Part shown: positions 34,147 through 42,706 of the stretch, piece by piece | Position numbering within the stretch: the first letter of the stretch is position 1 | Layout: each line of letters opens with the position of its first letter | Notes under the pieces: generated by a model | Seen by the model: only the letters and a program-made list of their open reading frames with translations | Databases searched by the model: none | Told to the model about the DNA's origin: nothing | Made by a program: the position numbers and the translations under genes | Origin: Lachnospiraceae bacterium A2 | GTDB lineage: Bacteria > Bacillota > Clostridia > Lachnospirales > Lachnospiraceae | Assembly: GCA_000403315.2 (NCBI GenBank) | Contig: KE159636.1 | Coordinates: 2,383,321-2,447,320 of the forward strand | DNA: 64,000 nucleotides | Reading direction: 5' to 3'

Positions 34147-35194
34147 AGAAAAATATGTAGCGTACGTGGGGACGTATACCCACGGGAACAGCGTAGGCAT
34201 CCACATTTTTGATATGAATGTGGAAGAAGGGAGTATGAAGGAGCGCAAGGTGGTACCCATTAATAACCCATCCCACCTGACCGTTTCGGCAAATGGGAAA
34301 TTTCTGTATTCCATCGCCGACGAAGGGGTTGCTGCGTTTAAAATCCTGCCAGACGGGGATTTGGAGCTTATCAATGATAAATGGATTGGCGGCATGCGCG
34401 GGTGCTACGTAGACGTGGACAAGGAAAACCGGTATCTGTTTGTGGGGGGCTACCATGACGGCCGGGTTACCATGATGCGGCTCAATCAGGATGGGAGCAT
34501 TGGAGAAATTGCCGACGGCATTTTCCATACAGGCATGGGCAGGAGCATCGCAGAACGGAATTACCGCCCCCATGTGAACTGCGTGAAGCTGACGCCTCAG
34601 CAAAGGTTCCTCTGTGCCGTAGACGGAGGCCTGGACCAGGTAAAGATTTACCAGATTGACTATGAAAAAGGGAAACTGAAGATTGCGGACATCCTGCGGG
34701 AGCATCTGGAATCTTCCCCGAGGATGATCCGGTTTAGCCGGGACGGGCGGTTTGCTTTTGTTCTGTGTGAAGAAAGAAATGTTGTAGACGTGTATACGTA
34801 TGAATGTACCCCGCAGGGGCCGGAATTTGAAAAAATCCAGAGCATCCCTACTGTGGAGGAGGAAGAAAAGCGCAACTGCGGCGCTTCTGGCATGGAAGTC
34901 AGCAAGGATGGGAAATACCTGTTCTGCTCGAATGCAGGGGCTAACTCCGTGATTGTGTATTCCATTAATCAGGAAACCGGGGAGCTGGCGGTAGTATGCG
35001 ACTCGAAAATCAGCGGGGACTATCCCAAGTCCATTGCTATTTTCCCAGATGGCCGGCATTTCCTGAGCCTGAACCATGATACCAATGAAATTATGACATT
35101 CCGTGTGAATTATGAGAAAAATTATTTCCTGATGAAAGGCAAGCCAATTGCCATTGACCAGCCGAACTGCATCCGGATCCATAAGCTGGCGTAG
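34139..35194 (+). CDS. Lactonase family beta-propeller protein (6-phosphogluconolactonase-like)
   Basis: A 351-residue seven-bladed propeller of the YbhE/LPL family. Blade motifs 'VAYVGTYTHGNSVGIH', 'NPSHLTVSANGKFLY', 'RMIRFSRDGRFAFV', 'GMEVSKDGKYLFCSN' and 'YPKSIAIFPDGRHFLS' repeat. E. coli Pgl hydrolyses 6-phosphogluconolactone; many relatives have no known substrate. ATG 34139 overlaps trhP by eight bases with AAAGGAGG before it. It is the last gene of the operon. Confidence 0.85.
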   Translation: MSEEKYVAYVGTYTHGNSVGIHIFDMNVEEGSMKERKVVPINNPSHLTVSANGKFLYSIADEGVAAFKILPDGDLELINDKWIGGMRGCYVDVDKENRYLFVGGYHDGRVTMMRLNQDGSIGEIADGIFHTGMGRSIAERNYRPHVNCVKLTPQQRFLCAVDGGLDQVKIYQIDYEKGKLKIADILREHLESSPRMIRFSRDGRFAFVLCEERNVVDVYTYECTPQGPEFEKIQSIPTVEEEEKRNCGASGMEVSKDGKYLFCSNAGANSVIVYSINQETGELAVVCDSKISGDYPKSIAIFPDGRHFLSLNHDTNEIMTFRVNYEKNYFLMKGKPIAIDQPNCIRIHKLA

Positions 35195-35277
35195 GCTTTA
35201 CAGATGGAACGCGCCAAAAAGGATGCCGGCATGTAGGAGGAAAGAGGGCAGATGGATGCAGCCGTCTGGAAGGGTAG

Positions 35278-35318
35278 GGGAGCACCTTGTGAATCGTTGG
35301 CAGGGTGCTCCCTTTTTT
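35278..35318 (+). terminator. Rho-independent terminator of the ireB-lactonase operon
   Basis: GGGAGCACC (35278-35286) pairs with GGTGCTCCC (35304-35312), then six Ts. Confidence 0.85.
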
Positions 35319-35390
35319 CTTCTATCAGGAAAGGCTTTGTCACGCTAAAGCGTGAAAGTACCTTCCTATAAAAGAAAAAATAATATGCAC

Positions 35391-35565
35391 AGGGTCTGCC
35401 CCAACGAAGCGAGGGTACTCGTGCGAATAGAAGATGTCACTGCGTGACCGCACTCGGTGCAGCAAAGGTTCTAAGCGCCAGTGGCGCTTGTTCAGAACAG
35501 ACCAAAACGGAGTGTAGACGGCAAGCCCCTCATGAGTGAGGGGTAGGGGAGCTGAAGTGGGCTTG
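35391..35565 (+). ncRNA. Multi-hairpin structured repeat, RNA-like, identity unknown
   Basis: GGTCTG (35393-35398) pairs with CAGACC (35498-35503) and encloses three hairpins: CGAG-GGTA-CTCG (35410-35421), TGCG-TGAC-CGCA (35441-35452) and a long one, GTTCT plus AAGCGCCA against TGGCGCTT plus AGAAC (35468-35498). Then CCCCTCA-TGAG-TGAGGGG (35526-35543) is enclosed by CAAGCCC (35522-35528) against GGGCTTG (35559-35565). A smaller hairpin, TCACGCT-AA-AGCGTGA, precedes at 35339-35354. The 3' part recurs at 1785-1823. A terminal hairpin followed by GGGGAG recalls the right ends of IS200/IS605-type elements and their omega RNAs; no transposase or TnpB is present. Strand is my guess from that resemblance. 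The remaining gap sequence 35195-35599 has no gene. Confidence 0.5.
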
Positions 35566-35599
35566 TTCACTTTGTTCCCGTGGGTTACTATGCCAGGTT

Positions 35600-36727
35600 T
35601 TACTTTTTATAAAGCCGTTCCAAATAGGAGAACTGGCTTCCCATATTTTCCAGCATTAAGTCTAACAGCGTCAGCGCAGCCATGGCTTCTACTACAACCA
35701 CAGCCCGGGGCACAATCACTGGGTCGTGCCGCCCATGGATGGAAATTTCTTTATCTTCCCCTTGCCGGGTAATGGTATTCTGGGCAGATGCAATGGAGGG
35801 GGTGGGCTTTATGGCAGCACGGAATATGATGGGCGCGCCGCTGCTGATGCCCCCTAAGATCCCCCCGGAATGGTTGGTGGAGAGGGCTGGTTTCCCATCT
35901 TTCATGGCGAAGCTGTCATTGTTTTCAGAGCCCAAAGCGGCTGCGGCGGCAAAGCCGTCCCCAATTTCAAAGCCTTTGACGGCGCCAATGGAGAAAATGG
36001 CTTTTGCCAGGTTTGCATCTAATTTATCAAATACGGGTTCCCCGATTCCGGCAGGGACCCCGGTAATGATACATTCAATCATTCCCCCGGCAGAATCCTT
36101 TTTTTCCATGCAGGCGCCCAGAAATTCCTGGGCTTTCTGGCAGGGGAGGGGTTCCGGCATGTACAGGGGGCTTGCAAGGATTTCCCTGCGGGTGTCGGCA
36201 AGGTTCCCCCGGAGCAATTCTTCTGGGGTTTTCCCAATAGAAACCGGGCCGATGGAACGGGCGTAAGTCAGGAAGGAAATGCCGAGCTGCCCCAGCAGTT
36301 TGGCGGCGACAGCCCCTGCGGCCACCCGGCCAATGGTTTCCCGGCCAGAGGAACGGCCACCGCCCCGGTAATCCCGGAACCCATATTTCATGTCAAAGGT
36401 ATAGTCTGCATGGCCCGGGCGGTAGTAGGATGCAATGTCCCCATAATCCCTTGAACGCTGGTCTTGATTAAAAACCAGAAGGCTGATAGGGGTTCCTGTG
36501 GTTTTCCCTTCAAAAACGCCAGATAAGAGTTCCGCAGTATCTGGCTCATTCCTCTGGGTGGAAAATTTATTCTGCCCGGGCCTGCGCCTGTTTAAGTATT
36601 CCTGTATATCTGCTTCTGTAAGGGGAAGGCCTGCAGGGCATCCGTCGATGACAACGCCGATGCCTTTCCCATGGGATTCCCCCCAAGTTGTGATTTTAAA
36701 TTGACTGCCAAGTGTTGAACCTGCCAT
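35600..36727 (-). CDS. aroC: Chorismate synthase
   Basis: A 375-residue enzyme that converts EPSP to chorismate, the last common step to aromatic amino acids; it needs reduced FMN. Signatures: 'TTWGESHGKGIGVVIDGCPAGLPL' (key GESHG), 'GGGRSSGRETIGRVAAGAVA' (key GRSSGRETIGR) and 'HDPVIVPRAVVVVEAMAALTL' (key RHDPVIVPRA). Length is normal. CAGGAGGTC precedes ATG 36727. It stands alone here; other shikimate genes are not in the window. Confidence 0.96.
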   Translation of the reverse strand: MAGSTLGSQFKITTWGESHGKGIGVVIDGCPAGLPLTEADIQEYLNRRRPGQNKFSTQRNEPDTAELLSGVFEGKTTGTPISLLVFNQDQRSRDYGDIASYYRPGHADYTFDMKYGFRDYRGGGRSSGRETIGRVAAGAVAAKLLGQLGISFLTYARSIGPVSIGKTPEELLRGNLADTRREILASPLYMPEPLPCQKAQEFLGACMEKKDSAGGMIECIITGVPAGIGEPVFDKLDANLAKAIFSIGAVKGFEIGDGFAAAAALGSENNDSFAMKDGKPALSTNHSGGILGGISSGAPIIFRAAIKPTPSIASAQNTITRQGEDKEISIHGRHDPVIVPRAVVVVEAMAALTLLDLMLENMGSQFSYLERLYKK

Positions 36728-36833
36728 AATGGACCTCCTGATGGTTTATCCTTAAAATTTGTTTGCTGTGAACACCATGGGTGTGAACAGTAACAATTAT
36801 AACGGACCTTCCCCAAAAAAGAAAGTATTTTAT

Positions 36834-36862
36834 TTGAGAAAAGAGGGAGATTCTGCTATACT
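36834..36862 (+). promoter_or_regulatory. Sigma-A promoter of the pyrophosphatase-like gene
   Basis: TTGAGA (36834-36839), 17 bases, TATACT (36857-36862), 30 bases before the start. Confidence 0.65.
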
Positions 36863-36891
36863 GGGTTTACAGCAAGGGAAAGGAGCAAGAA

Positions 36892-37365
36892 ATGAAACTG
36901 GCAGATGGAAAAGACGCTGTCCGTGATTGGATTAATCTGTGCCTTTCGAAAGCCCCAAAGGAAGTGGACGGCGAGAAAATCCCAGATGGCAGGGAGTATG
37001 GGTGTATTATCGGAAGATTGGTAAGGGGAACCATTGACAGGCCGGCAGGGACATCCCATCCCCGCTACCCAGCATTGGTTTACCCCATCAATTACGGGTA
37101 CGTAGATGGCATATTTGCTGGTGATGGCGCGGAGCAGGATGTGTATTTGTTTGGGACAGAGGAGCCTTTGGAACAATTTGAAGGCAAGGTAATAGCAGTG
37201 TGGCACCGTTTTGACGACGTGGAGGATAAATGGATTGTGTCTTTGGACGGAAAAGATATTGCGGATGATGAAATTTTAAGGGGCATTTTTTTCCAAGAGC
37301 GGTTTTTTTGCGGAAAATTGTATCGGCAGCGTCACAGGATGGGATTACCACGGGATATATGCTAA
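36892..37365 (+). CDS. Inorganic pyrophosphatase-like protein
   Basis: A 157-residue protein whose core, 'YPINYGYVDGIFAGDGAEQDVYLFG' (key NYGYVDG and GDGAEQDVY), follows the family I pyrophosphatase pattern Y-G-(F/Y) ... D-G-D-x2-D-V. An Arg/Lys-containing strand with 'GTIDRP' comes before it and 'DKWIV' after. The N-terminus is divergent from E. coli Ppa and some metal-ligand positions are not clearly conserved, so hydrolysis of PPi is likely but not certain. Its last 30 residues are basic and poorly conserved-looking. AAAGGAG precedes ATG 36892. Confidence 0.7.
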   Translation: MKLADGKDAVRDWINLCLSKAPKEVDGEKIPDGREYGCIIGRLVRGTIDRPAGTSHPRYPALVYPINYGYVDGIFAGDGAEQDVYLFGTEEPLEQFEGKVIAVWHRFDDVEDKWIVSLDGKDIADDEILRGIFFQERFFCGKLYRQRHRMGLPRDIC

Positions 37366-37421
37366 AAAAGCTTCCCACATCCTAAAAATAGAGATTTCAG
37401 TTAAGAAAGGAAACCAACCCA

Positions 37422-38567
37422 ATGTATAAACTATTAAAACAAGAAGGCCGTGCCAAGCGCGGCGAATTCCATACGGTGCATGGGGTGATCCAAACCCCGG
37501 TTTTTATGAACGTAGGCACAGCGGCAGCCATCAAAGGCGCCGTGTCCACACAGGATTTGCAGCAGATTAAGACCCAGGTGCAGCTTTCCAACACCTACCA
37601 TCTCCACGTCCGCCCGGGGGACCAAGTAGTAAAGGAACTGGGCGGGCTCCACAAATTTATGGTCTGGGACAAGCCCATCCTGACAGATTCCGGCGGGTTC
37701 CAGGTCTTTTCCTTGGCGGGCCTGCGGAAAATCAAGGAGGAGGGGGTGTATTTCCATTCCCATATTGACGGGAAAAAGATTTTTATGGGGCCGGAAGAAA
37801 GCATGCAGATCCAGTCCAATTTGGCTTCTACCATTGCCATGGCTTTTGACGAGTGCCCTTCCAGCGTGGCAGACCGCGGCTATGTGGAGCATTCCGTTGC
37901 AAGGACTTACCGCTGGCTGAAACGGTGCAAAAAGGAGATGGCAAGGCTGAATGGGCTGGAGTCCACCATTAACCGGGACCAGATGCTTTTTGGCATTAAC
38001 CAGGGGGCTGTTTTTGACGATATCCGGGTGGAACATGCCAAGCAGATAGCGGAACTTGGTTTGGACGGGTATGCCATCGGGGGGCTGGCCGTAGGTGAGA
38101 GCCATGAAGAAATGTACCATATTTTGGACGTCACCGTGCCGCACCTGCCTTTGGAAAAGCCTACCTACCTGATGGGGGTTGGGACGCCAGCCAATATTTT
38201 GGAAGGGGTGGAGCGGGGCGTAGACTTTTTTGACTGCGTATACCCCAGCCGGAACGGACGCCATGGCCACCTTTACACCAACCAGGGGAAAATTAATTTA
38301 TTTAACCAGAAATATGAGCGCGATCCCAAGCCCATTGAGGAAGGATGCCAGTGCCCAGCGTGCCAGCATTACAGCAGGGCATATATCCGCCACCTCCTGA
38401 AAGCCAAGGAAATGCTGGGAATGCGGCTGTGCGTGCTCCATAACCTGTATTTTTACAACACCATGATGGAGGAAATCCGAGATGCCTTGGACGGGGGGCG
38501 GTTCCATTCTTATAAGGAAGAAAAGCTTTACGGCATGGGGCAGATAAAAGAGGGAAGGCGCCCATAA
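37422..38567 (+). CDS. tgt: Queuine tRNA-ribosyltransferase (TGT)
   Basis: A 381-residue enzyme that exchanges guanine 34 for preQ1 in tRNAs with GUN anticodons. 'LTDSGGFQVFSLA' holds the base-binding Asp, 'VDFFDCVYPSRNGRHG' the nucleophilic Asp, and 'CQCPACQHYSRAYIRHLL...LHN' the zinc site. Length matches bacterial TGT. Starts with AAAGGAAACC before ATG 37422. yajC follows, a common neighbour pair, although here yajC has its own promoter. Confidence 0.95.
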   Translation: MYKLLKQEGRAKRGEFHTVHGVIQTPVFMNVGTAAAIKGAVSTQDLQQIKTQVQLSNTYHLHVRPGDQVVKELGGLHKFMVWDKPILTDSGGFQVFSLAGLRKIKEEGVYFHSHIDGKKIFMGPEESMQIQSNLASTIAMAFDECPSSVADRGYVEHSVARTYRWLKRCKKEMARLNGLESTINRDQMLFGINQGAVFDDIRVEHAKQIAELGLDGYAIGGLAVGESHEEMYHILDVTVPHLPLEKPTYLMGVGTPANILEGVERGVDFFDCVYPSRNGRHGHLYTNQGKINLFNQKYERDPKPIEEGCQCPACQHYSRAYIRHLLKAKEMLGMRLCVLHNLYFYNTMMEEIRDALDGGRFHSYKEEKLYGMGQIKEGRRP

Positions 38568-38644
38568 AAGGGAGCCATTCCCACTGCCATGCCCAAGAGA
38601 ACTGGCGATATTCTATAAAATTTTTATAAAACCTTGAAAATAGC

Positions 38645-38673
38645 TTGCCCTTAGCCATTATTTTGTGTACAAT
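38645..38673 (+). promoter_or_regulatory. Sigma-A promoter of yajC
   Basis: TTGCCC (38645-38650), 17 bases, TACAAT (38668-38673). It leaves a leader of about 150 bases before yajC, in which I see no clear riboswitch. Confidence 0.6.
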
Positions 38674-38825
38674 GGTATAAGCGCGTAAAAAAGTGCAGTA
38701 AGAGAAAATAGAGCGGACTGCAGCAGGGGGGATAAGAACTGCAGGATATGGTATCCCACGGGGGATTTCCCTGTATCCTGTTTCGTTCCTGCCCGAACGG
38801 CAGTTCCAATTTAGGAGGAAAAGAA

Positions 38826-39143
38826 ATGTCTATTTTAGCCCAAACAGAGGCGGCGGCCGGATTTTCCATTATTTGGATTGTAATCATGCTGGTAGCTCTT
38901 TATTTCATGATGATACGTCCGCAGCAGAAGGAAGCCAAGAGGAAAAATGCAATGCTATCCGAGCTGAGGGTAGGGGATACTGTCCTGACTACCAGCGGAT
39001 TTTATGGGATGGTGATTGATATTACAGACGATACCGTGATTATGGAATTTGGGAACAACAAGAATTGCCGGATTCCCATGCAGAAAGCGGCGATTGCAAT
39101 GGTGGAAAAGCCAGAAGATGCAGTGGAAAAAGAAAGCAAATAA
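38826..39143 (+). CDS. yajC: Preprotein translocase subunit YajC
   Basis: A 105-residue single-pass membrane protein that associates with SecDF and YidC. The helix is at about 15-35, followed by the hallmark 'MIRPQQKEAKRKNAML' and 'LRVGDTVLTTSGFYGMV'. TTTAGGAGGAAAAGAA precedes ATG 38826; the frame is open further upstream but without a ribosome site. secD/secF do not follow, unlike in many Clostridia. Confidence 0.93.
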   Translation: MSILAQTEAAAGFSIIWIVIMLVALYFMMIRPQQKEAKRKNAMLSELRVGDTVLTTSGFYGMVIDITDDTVIMEFGNNKNCRIPMQKAAIAMVEKPEDAVEKESK

Positions 39144-39174
39144 AAAGGGGCTGTTGCAAAATACAGCCCCTTTT
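39143..39174. terminator. Bidirectional terminator between yajC and the OYE reductase
   Basis: AAAAGGGGCTGT and ACAGCCCCTTTT form the stem, with A and T runs on both sides for use by both convergent genes. Twenty bases of it, from AAAGGGGCTG to CAAAATA, recur exactly at the right end of the palindrome at 54286-54384. Confidence 0.8.
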
Positions 39175-39176
39175 GG

Positions 39177-41141
39177 TTATTGATTGATTTCCAAAACAGT
39201 GTGGTAAGCGTCGTGGATGGCGTTCAGCGCCATGCCCGGAGCTTTTTTTGCATCTCCGACCAGGTATGCGGGGATGCCCAATTTTTGGCATACCTCCTGC
39301 AATGCCGTTGTTTCTGTGGATTTGGTTCCTACTGCCATGATAACCAGGTCGGCCTGTAAGGAAATCTCTTTTCCTTCTTTTTGGGCAATCACTTTGTTCC
39401 CTTCAATGGCCTTGCAGACGGTATCTGTATGTACCGTTATTGGCAGTTTTGCCAGTGAGGACTGTGACGCAATCTTACGGAGCTGTCCCAGTTCGGTAAG
39501 TACCTCATGTTTCATTTCCAGGATATCTGCCTGTATGCCTTTGTCTGCCAGGTATTCTGCACACTCAAATCCTACCAGCCCTCCGCCAATTACCACTGCA
39601 GTTTTTCCAGAGATTTCCCTGCCTTCAAGGAGGGTATGGGATTTTATTACAATCTCATTGCCACTCCCTTTTATATCAGGGACAATAGGAACAGAGCCCG
39701 CGGAAATAATCACTGCATCTGGATGCATTTCTTCGATCATCCCTGGTGTAACCTCTGTATTCAGATGCACCTCAATTCCCTGGTCCGTTACATTTGCTGC
39801 GGCCTTCGCTGCCGCGTACCCAAAATCGCTTTTCCCAGGCGCTGCGCCGGCAAGGACGAACTGCCCTCCCAGACTATTTTCTTTCTCAAAGATTACTGGC
39901 TCATTTCCTGTTTTTTTCAGGTCTAATGCCGCTTCGATCCCAGCAATGCCCCCACCTATCACCATAACCTTTTTCGGGGTATGCGTCTGCTTTAGCGCCC
40001 ATGCTTCTTCTTCCAGCAGGGCCGGATTCCTCATACAAGTAATGTGCTTTACGTTTGGGTCGTATAAGGAAGCAACGAAATAATCATAGCACCCCTGATT
40101 ACAGCCGATGCAATAGCGAATGTCGTTGAGCCGCCCTTCCTGTGCTTTGTTACAAAAGTCGGGATCTGCCAACTGCGCCCGTGCCATAACAATTAAGTCT
40201 GCTTTGTCTTCCTGTAAGATTTGTTCAGCGTATTCCGGGGTATTGATCCGGCCGCAGGGCATAGTCAGCATTCCAGTTTCTTTGCGGATACGGGCGGCGT
40301 CTTCTACATTGAAGCCTTTTGGAATATCCACAGGAGCAACTTCATAGATCGTTGCATCTGTCACAATATTCCCCCTGGAAATATTAAGGATATCTACGCC
40401 GGCTTCCTTTGCATCTTTGCAGAATGCGATGACGTCTTCTAATGTCAGCCCTCCTTTCAGCATGTCGTCGTGGCAGCCAATCCGCATCAGCAGCGGCATT
40501 CCTTCCGGCATACTTTCCCGGATTGCCCGGATACATGCCAGTGGGAATTTTTTCCTGTTTTCAAAGCTGCCGCCCCAGCCATCGGTCCTGTGGTTCAGCC
40601 CGCCAGACAGCATGGAATGCGGAAGGTAATTATGTGCGCAGTGGAACTCCAGGCAATCAAAGCCAGCTTCTACGGCTCTTTTTGCAGCCGTCTGGAACGC
40701 ATCAATAATAGAATAGAGCCGTTCTTCTGTAATCCCCGGTATGGTGTATTCTGCAGATACAGGCATGTCATTTGGGACAAGAACCTGTACGGTCTGGTCG
40801 CTGGCCACTGCAAGGCCGCCCTGCCAAAGCTGTACACAGGTCTTTCCGCCTGCGGCATGGACAGCGTCGTTTAAGTTCCGCAATCCCGGAATATACTTAT
40901 CCTCTGCAATGGATAAGAATCCGCGGGGAGCGCTTGCGGCGTCTATCGAGGTTACCTCTATTGTATTCAGGCCGCAGCCGCCTTTTGCACGGGCCACGTG
41001 GTACGCAATCAGTTTGTCAGTAACCCCTTTGCCGTCTTCGCTCTCTGCGCTTTCGTGGGTTCCCATGGCACTCATAACTACGCGGTTTTTCAGTTCCAGA
41101 TCTCTGATTTTAATGGGTGAAAATAATTTTTCAAATGGCAT
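39177..41141 (-). CDS. FAD/FMN/Fe-S enoate reductase of the Old Yellow Enzyme family
   Basis: A 654-residue, two-part flavoenzyme. Residues 1-350 are the OYE barrel ('LKNRVVMSAMGTHES', 'EFHCAHNYLPHSML', 'VMARAQLADPDF'). A 4Fe-4S motif 'CIGCNQGCYDY...CMRNP' joins it to a C-terminal FAD/NAD(P) reductase half with two Rossmann motifs ('VIGGGIAGIEAALDL' and 'VVIGGGLVGFECAEYL'). This is the layout of 2,4-dienoyl-CoA reductase FadH, bile-acid BaiCD/BaiH, 2-enoate and cinnamate reductases and daidzein reductase. The gene stands alone, so the substrate, an alpha,beta-unsaturated acid, ketone or aromatic, is open. AAAGGAGGAATACAA precedes ATG 41141. Confidence 0.85.
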   Translation of the reverse strand: MPFEKLFSPIKIRDLELKNRVVMSAMGTHESAESEDGKGVTDKLIAYHVARAKGGCGLNTIEVTSIDAASAPRGFLSIAEDKYIPGLRNLNDAVHAAGGKTCVQLWQGGLAVASDQTVQVLVPNDMPVSAEYTIPGITEERLYSIIDAFQTAAKRAVEAGFDCLEFHCAHNYLPHSMLSGGLNHRTDGWGGSFENRKKFPLACIRAIRESMPEGMPLLMRIGCHDDMLKGGLTLEDVIAFCKDAKEAGVDILNISRGNIVTDATIYEVAPVDIPKGFNVEDAARIRKETGMLTMPCGRINTPEYAEQILQEDKADLIVMARAQLADPDFCNKAQEGRLNDIRYCIGCNQGCYDYFVASLYDPNVKHITCMRNPALLEEEAWALKQTHTPKKVMVIGGGIAGIEAALDLKKTGNEPVIFEKENSLGGQFVLAGAAPGKSDFGYAAAKAAANVTDQGIEVHLNTEVTPGMIEEMHPDAVIISAGSVPIVPDIKGSGNEIVIKSHTLLEGREISGKTAVVIGGGLVGFECAEYLADKGIQADILEMKHEVLTELGQLRKIASQSSLAKLPITVHTDTVCKAIEGNKVIAQKEGKEISLQADLVIMAVGTKSTETTALQEVCQKLGIPAYLVGDAKKAPGMALNAIHDAYHTVLEINQ

Positions 41142-41583
41142 TTGTATTCCTCCTTTGTAAAAATAAGATTAAATTAAGTATGCGCACCTGCACAAGGGCC
41201 CGTTTTGTACCCTGTATGGAAGCATATGCGTTTCCCTTCCATTGGGTGGTTAGCAGATATTAGCATTTTACCATATATTTTTTCGTTTGAACAGCTTGTG
41301 AAACAAGGGCATAGGGTTTGCTGCCCAAATGGGGCTGAGAAAGCCCCTCCCATATCTGCATATCATAGTATAAAATCACATCATAACCGCAGCTTATAAA
41401 AGCCATGAAAAAGAAAAATGCCTTTTTTAGTTGAAATCCGCGGTTAAATATAATATAGTAGTACTTGTAATTTTTTATCAGGACTAGAGCGTGTTTGCGG
41501 GATTCACTGGCAGCCGGGACGGATAAGCCAGCAGCAGGAAGGCAGGGGCGCCGGAACATAGAACAGCAGGGAGGAATAGAAGC
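41142..41583. other. Intergenic region between the OYE reductase and leuB
   Basis: This 442-base gap holds the leuB promoter (41431-41459), an inverted repeat TAACCGC ... GCGGTTA (about 41383-41446) around an A/T-rich hairpin, and at 41483-41493 the sequence CTAGAGCGTGT, identical to the end of the palindromic elements at 15.7 and 27.8 kb, with no other arm. I see no T-box or leader peptide for leucine control. Confidence 0.5.
41431..41459 (+). promoter_or_regulatory. Promoter of the leuB-ilvB-serC operon
   Basis: TTGAAA (41431-41436), 17 bases, TATAGT (41454-41459), giving a leader of about 115 bases. Confidence 0.55.
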
Positions 41584-42690
41584 ATGGATTATAAAATTGG
41601 AGTGATTTCCGGGGACGGCATCGGGCCGGAAATCGTAACAGAAGCAAAAAAAGTACTGGTCAAAGTAGGGGAGGTATATGGCCATGCCTTTTCCTATGAG
41701 GAAATATTGATGGGGGGCGTATCCATTGACGCCACGGGAGTCCCGCTGACGGAAGAAGCCATTGCGCAGGCAAAGGCGGCAGACGCAGTGCTGATGGGCT
41801 CCATCGGTGGGAACACAAGCACCTCCCCATGGTACCAATTACCGCCAGGGCTAAGGCCGGAAGCAGGGCTGTTAAAGCTGCGCAAGTCCTTAAACCTGTT
41901 TGCAAACTTAAGGCCTGCATATTTATATGAAGAACTGAAAGAAGCATGCCCTTTGCGGGACGACATTATTGGCGAAGGGTTTGACATGATGATCATGCGG
42001 GAGCTGACGGGAGGCCTGTATTTCGGGAACCGGGTGACGGAAGAACGGGACGGGGTGCTGACGGCGGAAGACACCCTGACTTACAATGAACATGAAATCC
42101 GGCGGATTGCAAAGCGCGGGTTTGACATTGCCAGGAAGCGCAGGAAAAAAGTTACCAGCGTGGACAAGGCAAATGTGCTGGATTCCTCAAGGCTTTGGCG
42201 GAAAGTTGTAGAAGAAGTGGCAAAAGAGTACCCGGACGTGGCATTGGAGCATATGCTGGTAGATAACTGTGCCATGCAGCTAGTAAAAGACCCAAGGCAG
42301 TTTGACGTGATCCTGACAGAAAATATGTTTGGCGATATTTTGTCCGATGAAGCAAGCATGGTGACAGGCTCCATTGGGATGCTTTCCTCCGCCAGCTTAA
42401 ACGATACCAAATTTGGGCTGTATGAACCAAGCGGCGGTTCTGCGCCGGATATTGCCGGGAAAGGGATTGCCAACCCAATTGCCACAATCTTAAGCGCGGC
42501 AATGCTCCTGCGTTACTCCTTTGATTTGGACCAGGAAGCAGACGCGGTAGAGTCTGCCGTTAAGCAGGTCTTAAAGGAAGGCTACCGCACCATTGACATT
42601 ATGCCCCAGGAGGAAGGGAAAAAATCCTCCGTTACCCAAGTCGGCACCGTGCAGATGGGCAGCCTGATTGCAGAGAGGATAACAAAATAG
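41584..42690 (+). CDS. leuB: 3-isopropylmalate dehydrogenase
   Basis: A 368-residue NAD-dependent decarboxylating dehydrogenase of leucine synthesis. 'GDGIGPEIV' starts the fold; '[14 protein letters not shown]' has the substrate arginines; '[13 protein letters not shown]' and '[21 protein letters not shown]' bind Mg and substrate; '[19 protein letters not shown]' is the NAD site typical of LeuB rather than isocitrate dehydrogenase. leuA, leuC and leuD are not adjacent. GGGAGGAATAGAAGC precedes ATG 41584. Confidence 0.95.
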   Translation: MDYKIGVISGDGIGPEIVTEAKKVLVKVGEVYGHAFSYEEILMGGVSIDATGVPLTEEAIAQAKAADAVLMGSIGGNTSTSPWYQLPPGLRPEAGLLKLRKSLNLFANLRPAYLYEELKEACPLRDDIIGEGFDMMIMRELTGGLYFGNRVTEERDGVLTAEDTLTYNEHEIRRIAKRGFDIARKRRKKVTSVDKANVLDSSRLWRKVVEEVAKEYPDVALEHMLVDNCAMQLVKDPRQFDVILTENMFGDILSDEASMVTGSIGMLSSASLNDTKFGLYEPSGGSAPDIAGKGIANPIATILSAAMLLRYSFDLDQEADAVESAVKQVLKEGYRTIDIMPQEEGKKSSVTQVGTVQMGSLIAERITK

Positions 42691-42706
42691 AAAGAGAGGA
42701 GAAACT

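Noticed and set aside
35340-35570. 76-codon minus-strand frame across the structured repeat
   Set aside because: The sequence is better explained by paired stems than by coding; the peptide has no ribosome site and such hypothetical proteins are a known artefact of repeats.
41142-41583. T-box or leader-peptide attenuator before leuB
   Set aside because: No T-box core sequence, no antiterminator/terminator pair and no leucine-rich short ORF was seen.
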